Source: an uncultured Paracoccaceae bacterium
Lineage (GTDB): Bacteria > Pseudomonadota > Alphaproteobacteria > Rhodobacterales > Rhodobacteraceae
DNA length: 64,000 bases
Assembly (NCBI GenBank): GCA_947500775.1
Contig: CANMTD010000005.1
Location: forward strand, 196,676 to 260,675
Direction of reading: 5' to 3'
A model generated the notes under the pieces. The model saw only the letters and a list, made by a program, of their open reading frames with translations. It was not told the origin of the DNA and did not search any database. The position numbers and the translations under genes are program-made. How positions within the stretch are numbered: position 1 is the first letter of the stretch; each line of letters begins with the position of its first letter. This document shows, one piece after another, positions 38,034-46,855 of this stretch.

Positions 38034-38588
38034 ATGGCGGATCAGGCAGAGTTCGATATTGGTGACGATAAATCATTGTTGCTGGTCGATGATGACGAAC
38101 CGTTTCTGCGCCGTCTGGCCCGTGCCATGGAAAAACGGGGCTTCGAGCCTGAAATGGCCGGATCGGTCGCGGCGGGCAAAGCCATCGCCACGGCCCGGCC
38201 CCCGGCCTATGCGGTTGTCGATCTGCGGCTGGAGGATGGCAACGGTCTGGATGTGGTCGAAACCCTGCGCGAAACCCGCCCCGGGGCCCGGATCGTTGTA
38301 CTGACCGGATATGGCGCGATTGCCACTGCGGTGGCGGCGGTCAAGATCGGCGCGACGGATTACCTGTCAAAGCCTGCTGATGCCAATGACATTACCGCGG
38401 CCCTGTTGGCGGTGGGCGACGCGCTGCCGCCGCCGCCGGAAAACCCGATGTCGGCGGATCGTGTGCGGTGGGAACATATCCAGCGCGTGTATGAACAATG
38501 TGATCGCAATGTTTCGGAAACCGCGCGGCGTCTGAACATGCACCGGCGTACATTGCAGCGGATATTGGCCAAGCGCAGCCCGCGCTGA
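38034..38588 (+). CDS. regA: Redox response regulator RegA/PrrA
   Basis: RegA controls photosynthesis, carbon and nitrogen fixation and respiratory genes in response to RegB. The protein has 184 residues, the same length as in Rhodobacter. The receiver domain has acidic residues DDDE at 19-22, phospho-Asp63 in VVDLRL and the conserved Lys in YLSKPAD. A proline linker leads to the Fis-type helix-turn-helix (NVSETARRLNMHRRTLQRIL). The ATG at 38034 has GGAGGGG upstream. It follows senC by 67 bases. Confidence 0.97.
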   Translation: MADQAEFDIGDDKSLLLVDDDEPFLRRLARAMEKRGFEPEMAGSVAAGKAIATARPPAYAVVDLRLEDGNGLDVVETLRETRPGARIVVLTGYGAIATAVAAVKIGATDYLSKPADANDITAALLAVGDALPPPPENPMSADRVRWEHIQRVYEQCDRNVSETARRLNMHRRTLQRILAKRSPR

Positions 38589-38602
38589 TCTTTTGCCAGT
38601 GC

Positions 38603-39202
38603 CTATAGGTGCTGCATAAGCTCTGCGTGGCGCCGGGTGAACGCGGCCCGAACCTCGACCGGCGGGCGCAGGTGAATCGCCAGCGCTTTGACAAGCTCGG
38701 GCGCGGGTTTGCCGAACAGACGATCCGCCTCGGCCTCGGTGAAGCCTGCGATCTGCGTCGCTTCAAGCCAGGCAGACAGCTTATCGGCGCGCTTGATCTG
38801 TGTCTTGACCCGCACCGGAATGCTGGCAGGCAGGCCAAACCGGATATGGATCGCCGCCGACAGCCGGTCGTCCAACACGCCATAGTCCGGTCCGACCGCC
38901 GCCTTGACCGGGGAAATCATGTCGCCGATCACATATTCGGGCGCATCGTGCAAAAGCGCGGCCAGCCGCCATTTGACCGGCGCATCCGTCACTATCCTTG
39001 CGTAAATCTGTTCCACCAGCAGCGAATGTTCCGCCACGGAATAGGGGTAATCGCCCGCTGTCTGACCGTTCCAGCGCGCAACAAAGGCCAGACCGTGGGC
39101 GATATCCTCGATCTCGATATCCACCGGGGTCGGGTCCAGCAGGTCAAGCCTGCGGCCGGAAAGCATTCGTTGCCAGGCGCGGGGGGGTCGGGGCATCGGC
39201 AT
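38603..39202 (-). CDS. HD domain hydrolase (YfbR-like)
   Basis: The 199 residues carry an HD-domain metal site: His in VAEHSLLV, His-Asp in ALLHDAPEYVIGD and a later Asp in KRADKLSAW. It resembles the YfbR group of 5'-nucleotidases, but the substrate is not established. The frame is open far upstream, antisense to ahcY, and the real start is the ATG at 39202, or one two codons in (39196). It is convergent with regA and divergent from ahcY. Confidence 0.88.
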   Translation of the reverse strand: MPMPRPPRAWQRMLSGRRLDLLDPTPVDIEIEDIAHGLAFVARWNGQTAGDYPYSVAEHSLLVEQIYARIVTDAPVKWRLAALLHDAPEYVIGDMISPVKAAVGPDYGVLDDRLSAAIHIRFGLPASIPVRVKTQIKRADKLSAWLEATQIAGFTEAEADRLFGKPAPELVKALAIHLRPPVEVRAAFTRRHAELMQHL

Positions 39203-39278
39203 CTCGTCGGGTTGCTGTTTGTGTTCGGGCGTAAAATGCCGCCGTGTACTTGTAAACCCATGTTCGGGGCCGGGGCCG

Positions 39279-39296
39279 TCACTTAGATTGAAGTGA
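39279..39296. promoter_or_regulatory. Inverted repeat upstream of ahcY
   Basis: TCACTT-agattg-AAGTGA, a perfect 6-bp repeat with a 6-base centre, 54 bases upstream of the ahcY start. It could be an operator (for example for an ArsR-type SAM-cycle regulator) or a leader hairpin. No regulator gene is adjacent. Confidence 0.35.
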
Positions 39297-39349
39297 TGTG
39301 GCGCTGATGGTAGGGACGCATCAAATTGACCATTGCATGGAGCACTAGG

Positions 39350-40744
39350 ATGGCCACCGACTATATCGTCAAAGACATCGCGCTGGCCGAATTTGGCCGC
39401 AAGGAACTGGATATTGCCGAAACCGAAATGCCGGGGCTGATGGCCTTGCGGACCGAGTTCGGTGAAAGCCAGCCGCTGAAAGGTGCGCGCATCGCCGGAT
39501 CGTTGCACATGACCATCCAGACCGCCGTTCTGATCGAAACGCTGGTCGCACTGGGCGCCGATGTGCGCTGGGCGTCCTGCAACATCTTTTCCACACAGGA
39601 TCACGCGGCGGCGGCCATCGCGGCCACCGGCACACCAGTTTTCGCCGTCAAAGGCGAAACGCTGGAAGAATACTGGGACTATGCCGACCGGATTTTCATG
39701 TTCGAAGAGGGCGGCTGTAACCTGATCCTGGACGACGGTGGCGACGCGACCATGTACATCCTGCTGGGCGCCCGTGTTGAGGCTGGCGAAGAAGAGCTGA
39801 TCGCAGTTCCCGCATCCGAAGAGGAAGAGGCGTTGTTCGCCCAGATCCGCAAGCGGATCGCGGCAACACCCGGCTGGTTCGCCAAACAGCGCGACATGAT
39901 CCAGGGCGTGTCCGAGGAAACCACAACCGGGGTGCATCGCCTGTACAAGATGATGGAAGAGGGCCAGTTGCCCTTCCCCGCGATCAACGTGAACGACAGC
40001 GTCACCAAGTCGAAATTCGACAACAAATACGGCTGTAAGGAATCGCTGGTCGATGGCATCCGCCGCGCCACCGACACGATGATGGCCGGCAAGGTCGCCG
40101 TGGTCTGCGGTTATGGCGACGTCGGCAAAGGCTCGGCCGCATCGCTGCGCGGCGCCGGTGCCCGCGTCAAGGTGACCGAGGTTGACCCGATCTGCGCGCT
40201 TCAGGCGGCGATGGACGGGTTCGAAGTGGTGACCCTGGAAGACGAGGCGCCCAACGCCGATATCTTCATCACCACCACCGGCAACAAGGACGTGATCCGG
40301 ATCGAGCATATGCGCGCGATGAAGGACATGGCGATCGTCGGTAACATCGGCCATTTCGACAATGAAATTCAGGTGGCTCATCTGAAAAACCACAAATGGA
40401 CCAACATCAAGGATCAGGTGGACATGATCGAAATGCCCTCGGGCAGTCGGATCATCCTGCTGTCCGAAGGCCGCTTGCTGAACCTTGGCAACGCCACCGG
40501 GCACCCGTCGTTTGTGATGTCCGCGTCGTTCACCAACCAGGTTCTGGCCCAGATGGAACTGTGGACCAAGGGCGATGAATACTCCAATCAGGTCTATGTT
40601 CTGCCCAAGCATCTGGATGAAAAGGTCGCGCGCCTGCATCTGGCGCGGATCGGCGTGAAACTGACCGAACTGCAGGCCGAACAGGCCGACTATATCGGTG
40701 TTCCCGTCAACGGTCCGTTCAAGCCGGAACATTATCGCTATTGA
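39350..40744 (+). CDS. ahcY: S-adenosylhomocysteine hydrolase
   Basis: AhcY hydrolyses SAH to adenosine and homocysteine, keeping the methyl cycle running. The 464 residues show [29 protein letters not shown] and the NAD-binding loop [13 protein letters not shown]. The C-terminal KPEHYRY reaches into the neighbouring subunit's NAD site. GGAG lies 7 bases upstream of the ATG at 39350. It is a single-gene unit ending at a strong hairpin. Confidence 0.98.
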   Translation: MATDYIVKDIALAEFGRKELDIAETEMPGLMALRTEFGESQPLKGARIAGSLHMTIQTAVLIETLVALGADVRWASCNIFSTQDHAAAAIAATGTPVFAVKGETLEEYWDYADRIFMFEEGGCNLILDDGGDATMYILLGARVEAGEEELIAVPASEEEEALFAQIRKRIAATPGWFAKQRDMIQGVSEETTTGVHRLYKMMEEGQLPFPAINVNDSVTKSKFDNKYGCKESLVDGIRRATDTMMAGKVAVVCGYGDVGKGSAASLRGAGARVKVTEVDPICALQAAMDGFEVVTLEDEAPNADIFITTTGNKDVIRIEHMRAMKDMAIVGNIGHFDNEIQVAHLKNHKWTNIKDQVDMIEMPSGSRIILLSEGRLLNLGNATGHPSFVMSASFTNQVLAQMELWTKGDEYSNQVYVLPKHLDEKVARLHLARIGVKLTELQAEQADYIGVPVNGPFKPEHYRY

Positions 40745-40750
40745 TGGATT

Positions 40751-40780
40751 GGTCCCGGCGCTGCAAATCGCGCCGGGACC
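40751..40780 (+). terminator. Hairpin after ahcY
   Basis: A perfect 11-bp stem, GGTCCCGGCGC (40751-40761) with GCGCCGGGACC (40770-40780), and an 8-base loop, 6 bases after the ahcY stop. There is no clear T-run after it, so it may act as a terminator or a 3' stabiliser. Confidence 0.65.
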
Positions 40781-40943
40781 GATTTGCCGGCCCCCTGAGA
40801 CAGTCGCCGCCTAGGGGGAACTCTGAACAAAAAATCCCTTTGTCTGCGCAGAATTGGCCAGTAGTCTTTACAGCGCCACCCCGAAATGGTCGGGGGCATG
40901 ATTAATGGCTGCTTTTCAGGCCGGACACGCTGGGAGACGAACT

Positions 40944-41285
40944 ATGGGTAAAAGAGACGATCTTATCGCGCAGTACGCAGACGATCTTCGCAAAAAATGC
41001 GGCATGGAGCCGGATATGGACCTGCTGACAAAGGTCACAATCGGCTGTGGCCCGGCGATCTATAACGCCGACGCGTCGACCGTTGCAGGATCGCAGAAAT
41101 CCGAGCTGGAAACCGTCAAAGAGAACTTTTTGATGAAAAAGCTTGGCCTGGCTGACAGCCCTGCACTGATGGACGCGATCGATTCCGTCATCGAAACCTA
41201 TGGCAAATCCGAGCGGAACAAATACCGCGCGGTGGTTTATTACATGCTGACCAAGCATTTCGGCAAAGAATCCGTCTACGGCTGA
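40944..41285 (+). CDS. DUF2853 family protein
   Basis: A small, charged, soluble protein of 113 residues (MGKRDDLIAQYADDLRKKCG...). It matches the helical DUF2853 family, which has no established function. The ATG at 40944 follows GGGAGA; the frame is open 13 codons upstream without a better site. It is preceded by 200 bases of non-coding DNA and followed by a textbook terminator, so it is monocistronic. Confidence 0.87.
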   Translation: MGKRDDLIAQYADDLRKKCGMEPDMDLLTKVTIGCGPAIYNADASTVAGSQKSELETVKENFLMKKLGLADSPALMDAIDSVIETYGKSERNKYRAVVYYMLTKHFGKESVYG

Positions 41286-41305
41286 TCCTGCCCCTTTTCG
41301 ATACG

Positions 41306-41334
41306 AACGCCCGCCAATCCGGCGGGCGTTTTGC
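41306..41334 (+). terminator. Rho-independent terminator of the DUF2853 gene
   Basis: A perfect 10-bp stem, AACGCCCGCC with GGCGGGCGTT, and a 5-base loop, followed by TTTTG. Confidence 0.88.
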
Positions 41335-41485
41335 TGTCTGGTACCCACAAAGCCCCGCATTTGAACAAAATCTTAGGCGTGAATTTCTTGCACAGGCGCT
41401 GGTTGCCGCGGTAACAAGATCCCATCGGGCCAGGATGGCCGGACCTTTATAGAACACGTGTGGTGCGCAGTGGAGCACGTGGGGT

Positions 41486-41528
41486 GATGAGGGGTCTGGC
41501 AGGTGTCGGTCCCCTCATCCATTTTTCA
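41486..41528. terminator. Hairpin between convergent transcripts near the DUF1761 stop
   Basis: GATGAGGGG (41486-41494) pairs with CCCCTCATC (41511-41519) around a 16-base loop. On the plus strand it is followed by CATTTTT, so it would end rightward transcription entering from 41335-41485. Confidence 0.6.
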
Positions 41529-41921
41529 GAACAGCGTCAGAATGACCCCGATGATGGTACAGCCGATTGTGGCGTATCCTGCGTCGATCAGGATCAAAGC
41601 GCGGGGCCGGTCTGCAAAGGCATAATTGGTCACGATCCAGGGGGATGCGATGAACAGGCCAAGGCCCAATCCGCCGACCAACCCCTTACCGATCGTATCA
41701 ATCCCCGCCAGCGAAAACATGTGTCGCATCATGCCAGCCACCACCACCGCAGCTACAAAGCTGATGATATAGGGGGCGGGATTCGACCCGTTTACCGGCT
41801 TGCCGTTTTCATCGGCCGCGACCCCGGCGGCGGCCATCCATGGTTTGGCCAGTGACATGTACCAGATCGCCCCGAACGCATAAGCGGCGATTGCGGCGAC
41901 GATAACTGCGATGAATTCCAT
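41526..41921 (-). CDS. DUF1761 family membrane protein
   Basis: A 131-residue protein with about four membrane helices (about 2-22, 50-70, 80-100, 108-130). It has the DUF1761 features FGAIWYMSLAKPWM and the C-terminal GYATIGCTIIGVIL. Function is unknown. It is leftward, 54 bases after the EVE-domain gene. Confidence 0.85.
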   Translation of the reverse strand: MEFIAVIVAAIAAYAFGAIWYMSLAKPWMAAAGVAADENGKPVNGSNPAPYIISFVAAVVVAGMMRHMFSLAGIDTIGKGLVGGLGLGLFIASPWIVTNYAFADRPRALILIDAGYATIGCTIIGVILTLF

Positions 41922-41974
41922 ATGTGGCCTCCCTCAATTCACGCAGCAATAGTGCCGCATCCACGGGAATTCCG

Positions 41975-42394
41975 CTAGGGCCTCACGCCGCCCAGCTCAC
42001 AGATCATCGCCCATTCCGCATCGCTGACCGGTTGCACCGACAGGCGCGAGTTGTTGACCAGCACCATATCCGCCAATCGCGGATCGTTCTTGCACATCTC
42101 CAGCGTCACGGGGTTCGGCACCGGCGCCACCGCCTTGATGTCCACGCATTCCCAGCGCGGATCGTCGGTGGTGCTGTCGGGGTGGGCCAGCGCGATCACC
42201 TCGACAATGCCGACAATCGCCTTTTCCTTGAGCGAATGATAGAAAAACCCCCGCTCGCCGATCTGCATGGCGCGCATGTTGTTGCGGGCCTGATAATTGC
42301 GCACGCCGTCCCATTCTTCGCCAGCATCGCCGCGCGCGACCTGTTGGTCCCAGCTCCAGGTGTTGGCTTCGGATTTGAACAACCAATACGTCAT
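41975..42394 (-). CDS. EVE domain protein
   Basis: The 139 residues begin MTYWLFKSEANTWSWDQ, the EVE/PUA-like signature, with WDGVRNYQARNNMRAM and the GIVEVIALAHPD strand. EVE domains bind modified bases in nucleic acids; the ligand here is unknown. The start ATG overlaps the YciI gene's stop, so the two are coupled. The frame is open seven codons further upstream. Confidence 0.93.
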   Translation of the reverse strand: MTYWLFKSEANTWSWDQQVARGDAGEEWDGVRNYQARNNMRAMQIGERGFFYHSLKEKAIVGIVEVIALAHPDSTTDDPRWECVDIKAVAPVPNPVTLEMCKNDPRLADMVLVNNSRLSVQPVSDAEWAMICELGGVRP

Positions 42395-42669
42395 CAGCCG
42401 ATCACCCTGTTCCACTGTTCGATCGCGACGGAAGAAAACAGATCAGCCACCGCATAGGGATCGCTTTTGGCCCATGCTTCCGCGGCGGCGCGATCGGCCA
42501 CGTCGATCACCAGAAGTGACCCGTACATTTCGCCGGCGGCATTCAGAAACGGACCTGCCTGCTTTACCACGCCCGTTGCCTCCAGATAGGCCAGATGGGC
42601 ATCGCGATTGGCTTTGCGCACCTCCAGATGGTCGGGTTTGTCGTGGCAGATGACGGCGAAAAGCGACAT
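42394..42669 (-). CDS. YciI family protein
   Basis: A 91-residue dimeric ferredoxin-like-fold protein with the YciI features DKPDHLEVRKANRDAHLAYLE (conserved His) and the SDPYAVADLF segment (conserved Asp-Pro-Tyr). Family members act as small enzymes or accessory proteins; no specific reaction can be assigned. It lies between gpsA (3 bases after its stop) and the EVE gene in one leftward operon. Confidence 0.92.
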   Translation of the reverse strand: MSLFAVICHDKPDHLEVRKANRDAHLAYLEATGVVKQAGPFLNAAGEMYGSLLVIDVADRAAAEAWAKSDPYAVADLFSSVAIEQWNRVIG

Positions 42670-42672
42670 GTC

Positions 42673-43641
42673 TTATTCCTCTTTCAATGGGCGGGACAGC
42701 AATGCTGTTGTAGCTTGTTCAATCGAACAGGCGCCGTCAATCACGGCGGCGACCATGGTGATGATCGGCATGTCGATGTTTCGGGTCCGGGCCAGATCGG
42801 CGACGGCGGCGGCGGTGGCCACCCCTTCGACGGTGACCGATGGGTCAAACGGTTTGCCCGCGCCCAAAGCCGCCCCATAGCGGAAATTCCGCGACAGGGG
42901 CGAGGTGCAGGTCAGCACCAGATCGCCCAGACCGGACAGGCCTGAAAGCGTCTCTGTTTCTGCGCTGGATGCGATCGCAAGGCGTTTCATTTCGGCAAAG
43001 CCGCGGGTCATCAGGGCGGCGCGGGCGCTGTCGCCCAGACCGGCGCCGATGACGATACCGGCGGCAATGGCGATCACATTCTTCAGCGCCCCGCCCAGTT
43101 CGGCCCCGGCGGTATCGGTGCTGCGGTAAAGCCGCAGGTTGGGCGTGGACAGCAGCGATTGCAGCATCGCCCCTTGTTCCGCGTCGTGGCAGGCAAGGGT
43201 CAAGGCCGTCGGCAAGCCTTTGGCGATATCGGCGGCAAAGCTGGGCCCGGTCAGAACGGCGGCGGTGGCCGTTGGACAAGCATCGGAGATGACGGCGACC
43301 GGGCCGCGACCGGTTGCGCGCTCCACGCCTTTGCAGCAGGCCACCAACGGGATGTTGCGCAGGGGCTGGCCGGGACCCGTCAGAAAATCGGATATGACCT
43401 GCATCGGCAGCGACAGCAGAATGGCATCGCAATGTGTCAGATCCTCAATCTCTGCCGTCGGCGTGATCAGATCGGGCAGCGTGGCCCCCGGCAGGCGTTT
43501 GCGGTTTTCGCGGTGCTGAGCCATTTGCGCAATATGCTGCGGATCCCGCGCCCACAGCGTCACCGACCGCCCGGCTTGCGCCAGTGAAATCGCCAGCGCG
43601 GTGCCAAAGGCACCGGCCCCCACAACACCGATACGGGTCAT
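42673..43641 (-). CDS. gpsA: Glycerol-3-phosphate dehydrogenase [NAD(P)+]
   Basis: GpsA makes sn-glycerol-3-phosphate for phospholipids. The 322 residues contain the NAD-binding GAGAFGTAL (8-16), CCKGVE, the [16 protein letters not shown] segment, the catalytic-Lys region [12 protein letters not shown] and SRNFRYG. The ATG at 43641 overlaps the tsaD stop (ATGA); upstream in-frame codons lie inside tsaD. Confidence 0.97.
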   Translation of the reverse strand: MTRIGVVGAGAFGTALAISLAQAGRSVTLWARDPQHIAQMAQHRENRKRLPGATLPDLITPTAEIEDLTHCDAILLSLPMQVISDFLTGPGQPLRNIPLVACCKGVERATGRGPVAVISDACPTATAAVLTGPSFAADIAKGLPTALTLACHDAEQGAMLQSLLSTPNLRLYRSTDTAGAELGGALKNVIAIAAGIVIGAGLGDSARAALMTRGFAEMKRLAIASSAETETLSGLSGLGDLVLTCTSPLSRNFRYGAALGAGKPFDPSVTVEGVATAAAVADLARTRNIDMPIITMVAAVIDGACSIEQATTALLSRPLKEE

Positions 43642-44735
43642 GCCTTGGCCCCTTTTTTGCCCGAGCCCAGCAGGGCCGGGCTGCGATTGTCCAACGGCCA
43701 TCTGGGCCGCGCGGCAAGGGTCATGTCATCGCGCGTTCCAGCCCGGAACCGTTCGATCCCCGCCCAGGCGATCATCGCGGCGTTGTCCGTGCAGAACCGC
43801 AGCGGCGGTGCGACAAAGCGGGTGCCGAATTCAGCCGAAACAGTCTCTAACACGTCCCGAATAGCCATATTTGCGGCAACACCCCCAGCAACGGCGAAGC
43901 TTGGGGTTGCGGGGGTGCTTTCAAGATAGATGCCAAGCGCCCGGCGCGATTTTTCGGCCAGAACATCACGTACGGCGGCCTGAAACCCCGCGCATAGATC
44001 GGCCCGGTCTTGACGGGGAATGCCGCCCTTTTCAGCGATAATCGCATCCCGCGCCCGCAGCAACGCGGTTTTCAACCCGGAAAAGGACATATCGCAGCCG
44101 GCCCTGTCCAACAGCGGCCGGGGAAAGGCGAAATGTTTTGGATCGCCTGCCTGCGCCTCTTGCTCTACTGCCGGGCCGCCGGGTTGGGGCAGGCCCAACA
44201 GTTTGGCGGTTTTGTCGAACGCCTCGCCCGGGGCGTCATCGATGGTGCCGCCCAGCCGCAGAAAATCATCGACGCCGTTCACCAGCAGGAACTGACAATG
44301 CCCGCCCGACACCAGCAGCATCAGATAGGGAAACTCCAGCTGATCGGTCAGACGCGGGGTCAGCGCGTGCCCCGCCAGATGGTTGACGCCGATCAGGGGC
44401 AGCCCGGCCCCGGCGGCAATCCCCTTGGCGCACATGACACCGGACAGCACGCCACCAATCAGCCCCGGCCCGGCGGTGACGGCAATGCCATCCAGATCGC
44501 TTAGCGCTACGCCCGCCTCGGCCAAGGCCTCTTCGACGCAGATATCCAGCTTTTCGACATGCGCGCGCGCGGCCAGTTCGGGCACGACCCCGCCATATGC
44601 GGCGTGCAGCGCGGTCTGGCCTTTGACCACCGAGGACAGAACCTGCGCCGCCTGCCCCGGCACGTGGCGCACCACGGCGGCGGCGGTGTCATCACAGCTG
44701 CTTTCCAGTCCAAGAAGGGTAAGGGGTCTGTCCAT
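43638..44735 (-). CDS. tsaD: tRNA N6-adenosine threonylcarbamoyltransferase TsaD
   Basis: TsaD transfers the threonylcarbamoyl group to A37 of ANN-decoding tRNAs. The 365 residues contain [14 protein letters not shown], the [12 protein letters not shown] motif, the metal-binding VNHLAGH and the [11 protein letters not shown] phosphate loop. It is divergent from hemD and coupled to gpsA. Its partner gene tsaE is also in the window (33646). Confidence 0.97.
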   Translation of the reverse strand: MDRPLTLLGLESSCDDTAAAVVRHVPGQAAQVLSSVVKGQTALHAAYGGVVPELAARAHVEKLDICVEEALAEAGVALSDLDGIAVTAGPGLIGGVLSGVMCAKGIAAGAGLPLIGVNHLAGHALTPRLTDQLEFPYLMLLVSGGHCQFLLVNGVDDFLRLGGTIDDAPGEAFDKTAKLLGLPQPGGPAVEQEAQAGDPKHFAFPRPLLDRAGCDMSFSGLKTALLRARDAIIAEKGGIPRQDRADLCAGFQAAVRDVLAEKSRRALGIYLESTPATPSFAVAGGVAANMAIRDVLETVSAEFGTRFVAPPLRFCTDNAAMIAWAGIERFRAGTRDDMTLAARPRWPLDNRSPALLGSGKKGAKA

Positions 44736-44807
44736 GGCTCTTTCATTGCGCGTCTACCCTTGGGCAGGTAACACCAGTAGGGACCCCAGACAATCCCGGT
44801 ACCGGTT

Positions 44808-45551
44808 ATGGCCTCTACGCGCACGATCCTTTTGCTGACCCGCCCCCGCCCGCAATCCGAACGGTTTGCGGCGGCTTTGGCCGGTCATTTGGGCGATAGC
44901 GTTGATATTCTGATCGCGCCGATTTTTCGGATCGAGCATCGGCAGACGGAGCTTTCGCTGGCGGGAGTTGGTGGGCTGATCTTTACCTCGCAAAACGGGG
45001 TCGATGCCTTTGCTGATCTGACGGACGACCGAACGCGGCCCGTCTATTGCGTGGGGGCCCGGACTGCGGCAAAGGCGGCAGAGGTCGGCCTGACCGTGAA
45101 GGTCGTGGAACAGAACGCCGATGCGCTGGTAAACCGGTTGATTGATCAGAAGCCCGGCGGCGCCCTGCTGCATCTGCGCGGTGAACATGCCCGTGGCGAT
45201 ATCGCAAACCGGCTGACGCAGGGCGGGCAGCCATGTGCCGAACAAGTGCTTTATGATCAGGTCGCCCAGCCGCCAAGCGCCCAGGCGATGACGGTGCTAA
45301 GCGGGGACAGGCCGGTCCTTATTCCCCTGTTTTCGCCGCGAACCGCGACACTAGTGTCGGAAGCGGCTGAAAATGCCACGGCGCCCTTGGCGATTGCGAC
45401 GTTAAGCGATGCTGTAACACAGGCCTGGACGGGCCCGTCGCCGACCATTTTGGTGCAGGCCGATCGCCCGGATGGCGATGCCATGCTGACAGTGGTGTTG
45501 CGGCTGAATGAGACAATCCAGCGCCTTGAGAGCAGGGGCGGCGCGGGCTAA
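44808..45551 (+). CDS. hemD: Uroporphyrinogen-III synthase
   Basis: HemD closes and inverts ring D of hydroxymethylbilane to uroporphyrinogen III. The 247 residues match this poorly conserved family: LLLTRPRPQSERFA at the N-terminus, LIFTSQNGVDAFA and VYCVGARTAAKAAEVG. It is followed by a mitofilin-like gene and hemY, the common hemD-hemX-hemY order. hemC, usually adjacent, is not here. Confidence 0.88.
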   Translation: MASTRTILLLTRPRPQSERFAAALAGHLGDSVDILIAPIFRIEHRQTELSLAGVGGLIFTSQNGVDAFADLTDDRTRPVYCVGARTAAKAAEVGLTVKVVEQNADALVNRLIDQKPGGALLHLRGEHARGDIANRLTQGGQPCAEQVLYDQVAQPPSAQAMTVLSGDRPVLIPLFSPRTATLVSEAAENATAPLAIATLSDAVTQAWTGPSPTILVQADRPDGDAMLTVVLRLNETIQRLESRGGAG

Positions 45552-45605
45552 GCTTAACCGGCGCAGGGGCGTGCTATCGGCTATAGATTCGAAAGGTGGG
45601 GTTCA

Positions 45606-46844
45606 GTGGCAGATTCGAAGAAAGCGACCGACGATAAGGACAATACTCCAGACGCCGAAGCCCATGAAATCACCGATATCATAGAGCACGTAGACACGAC
45701 GCCCGACGCCGAAGCATTGGGCAGCGCCGAAGATGCTGAAATTATAGCGGCCGCCGAGGAAGCCGAGGGTGCGGAACCTGTTGTCGAACAGGCGGCCCCA
45801 CCCTCGGCCGCTCAGGCGCCGCGCAAATCCGGCGGCGGGTTTTTCGCGACCGTCCTTGGCGGGATCGTCGCCGCCGCAATCGGGTTTGGCATGGCGCGCT
45901 ATGTCCTGCCCGAAGGCTGGCCTTTTGGCGGCGGTGGCAACGATGCCGAACTGACCGCAGCCCTGACCGCGCAGGATGCAAAACTTGCTGACATCTCGGG
46001 CAGTGTGGACAAGCTGTCTGCCACGGTGTCCGAGCTTGACCCCGGCGCCGAACTGTCGGCACAGATTGCGGCGATGCAGGACGCGCTGGGCGGACGTATC
46101 GACACTGTTTCGGCGGAAATCGGCTCTGTCACGGCTAAGATCACCGATATAGAACAGCGCCTGACCGACGTGGAAAAGCGCCCGATCAGCGAAGGTGCCG
46201 ATGTCACCGGCGCAGTCGAAGCCTATCAGCGCGAGTTGGAGGCGATGCGCAGCGAACTGTCCGAACAGCGCAGCCGGAACGAAGAAATGACCGCCAGCAT
46301 TTCGTCGGTCGCCGAAGATGCCCGGGCTGAGATCGAGGCCGCAACAGACCGCGCCAAAGCGGTGGAAACCCGCGCCGCGATGTTGCGCATTCAGGCGGCG
46401 CTGGAAACCGGTGGCGGTTTTGCCACGGCGCTGGGTGAATTGGGCGATGTCGATGTGCCCGCTCCGCTGCGCGATGTGGCCACCAATGGCGTGGTCAGCC
46501 TGAGCGATCTGCAAAAAACCTTTCCCCAGGCGGCGCGCGATGCCCTAGCCGCCTCGATAAGCGCAAATGCTGGTGAGGGGACGGCCAACCGGTTGGGATC
46601 GTTCCTGCGCAGCCAGCTTGGCGTGCGTTCGCTTGAGCCGCGCGAAGGCGACGACCCCGACGCGATCCTGTCGCGGGCCGAGGCCGCAACCGCGAGTGGC
46701 GATCTGGAAACCGCATTGCAAGAAATTGGCGCCCTGCCGCAACCGGGTCAGGATGCGCTGGGCGATTGGGCGGCAGGCGCCAAGGCACGGCTGACCGCGA
46801 TCGCCGCCGCGCAATCGCTTGCGCAAACATTGAACATCAACTGA
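45606..46844 (+). CDS. Mitofilin-like (COG4223/HemX-position) membrane protein
   Basis: The 412 residues have an acidic N-terminus, one membrane helix (about 79-100) after PRKSGGG, a long coiled-coil stretch (about 110-260) and a C-terminal helical domain (about 270-410). This is the alphaproteobacterial mitofilin/Mic60-like layout, proposed as an ancestor of the mitochondrial crista protein. Its position between hemD and hemY matches HemX in other bacteria. It has a GTG start with AGGTGGG upstream. Confidence 0.8.
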   Translation: MADSKKATDDKDNTPDAEAHEITDIIEHVDTTPDAEALGSAEDAEIIAAAEEAEGAEPVVEQAAPPSAAQAPRKSGGGFFATVLGGIVAAAIGFGMARYVLPEGWPFGGGGNDAELTAALTAQDAKLADISGSVDKLSATVSELDPGAELSAQIAAMQDALGGRIDTVSAEIGSVTAKITDIEQRLTDVEKRPISEGADVTGAVEAYQRELEAMRSELSEQRSRNEEMTASISSVAEDARAEIEAATDRAKAVETRAAMLRIQAALETGGGFATALGELGDVDVPAPLRDVATNGVVSLSDLQKTFPQAARDALAASISANAGEGTANRLGSFLRSQLGVRSLEPREGDDPDAILSRAEAATASGDLETALQEIGALPQPGQDALGDWAAGAKARLTAIAAAQSLAQTLNIN

Positions 46845-46855
46845 GGACGAAACCG

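Noticed and set aside
39327-39344. Resemblance of the ahcY leader end (TGACCATTG...GGAGCA) to the SAM/SAH riboswitch 3' strand
   Set aside because: The match is broken by four extra bases, the loop complement to GGAGC needed for the pseudoknot is missing, and this riboswitch class is known upstream of metK. GGAG here serves as the ahcY ribosome binding site.
39203-40732. A very long minus-strand open frame (over 500 residues) antisense to ahcY, in frame with the HD hydrolase
   Set aside because: Composition is that of a shadow of the highly conserved ahcY codons. The HD-domain protein starts at 39202 and nothing upstream resembles a domain.
40817-40841. GGAAC-N16-CTTT upstream of the DUF2853 gene as an EcfG-type promoter
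   Set aside because: One mismatch from consensus and the same chance-expectation problem; a coincidence cannot be excluded.
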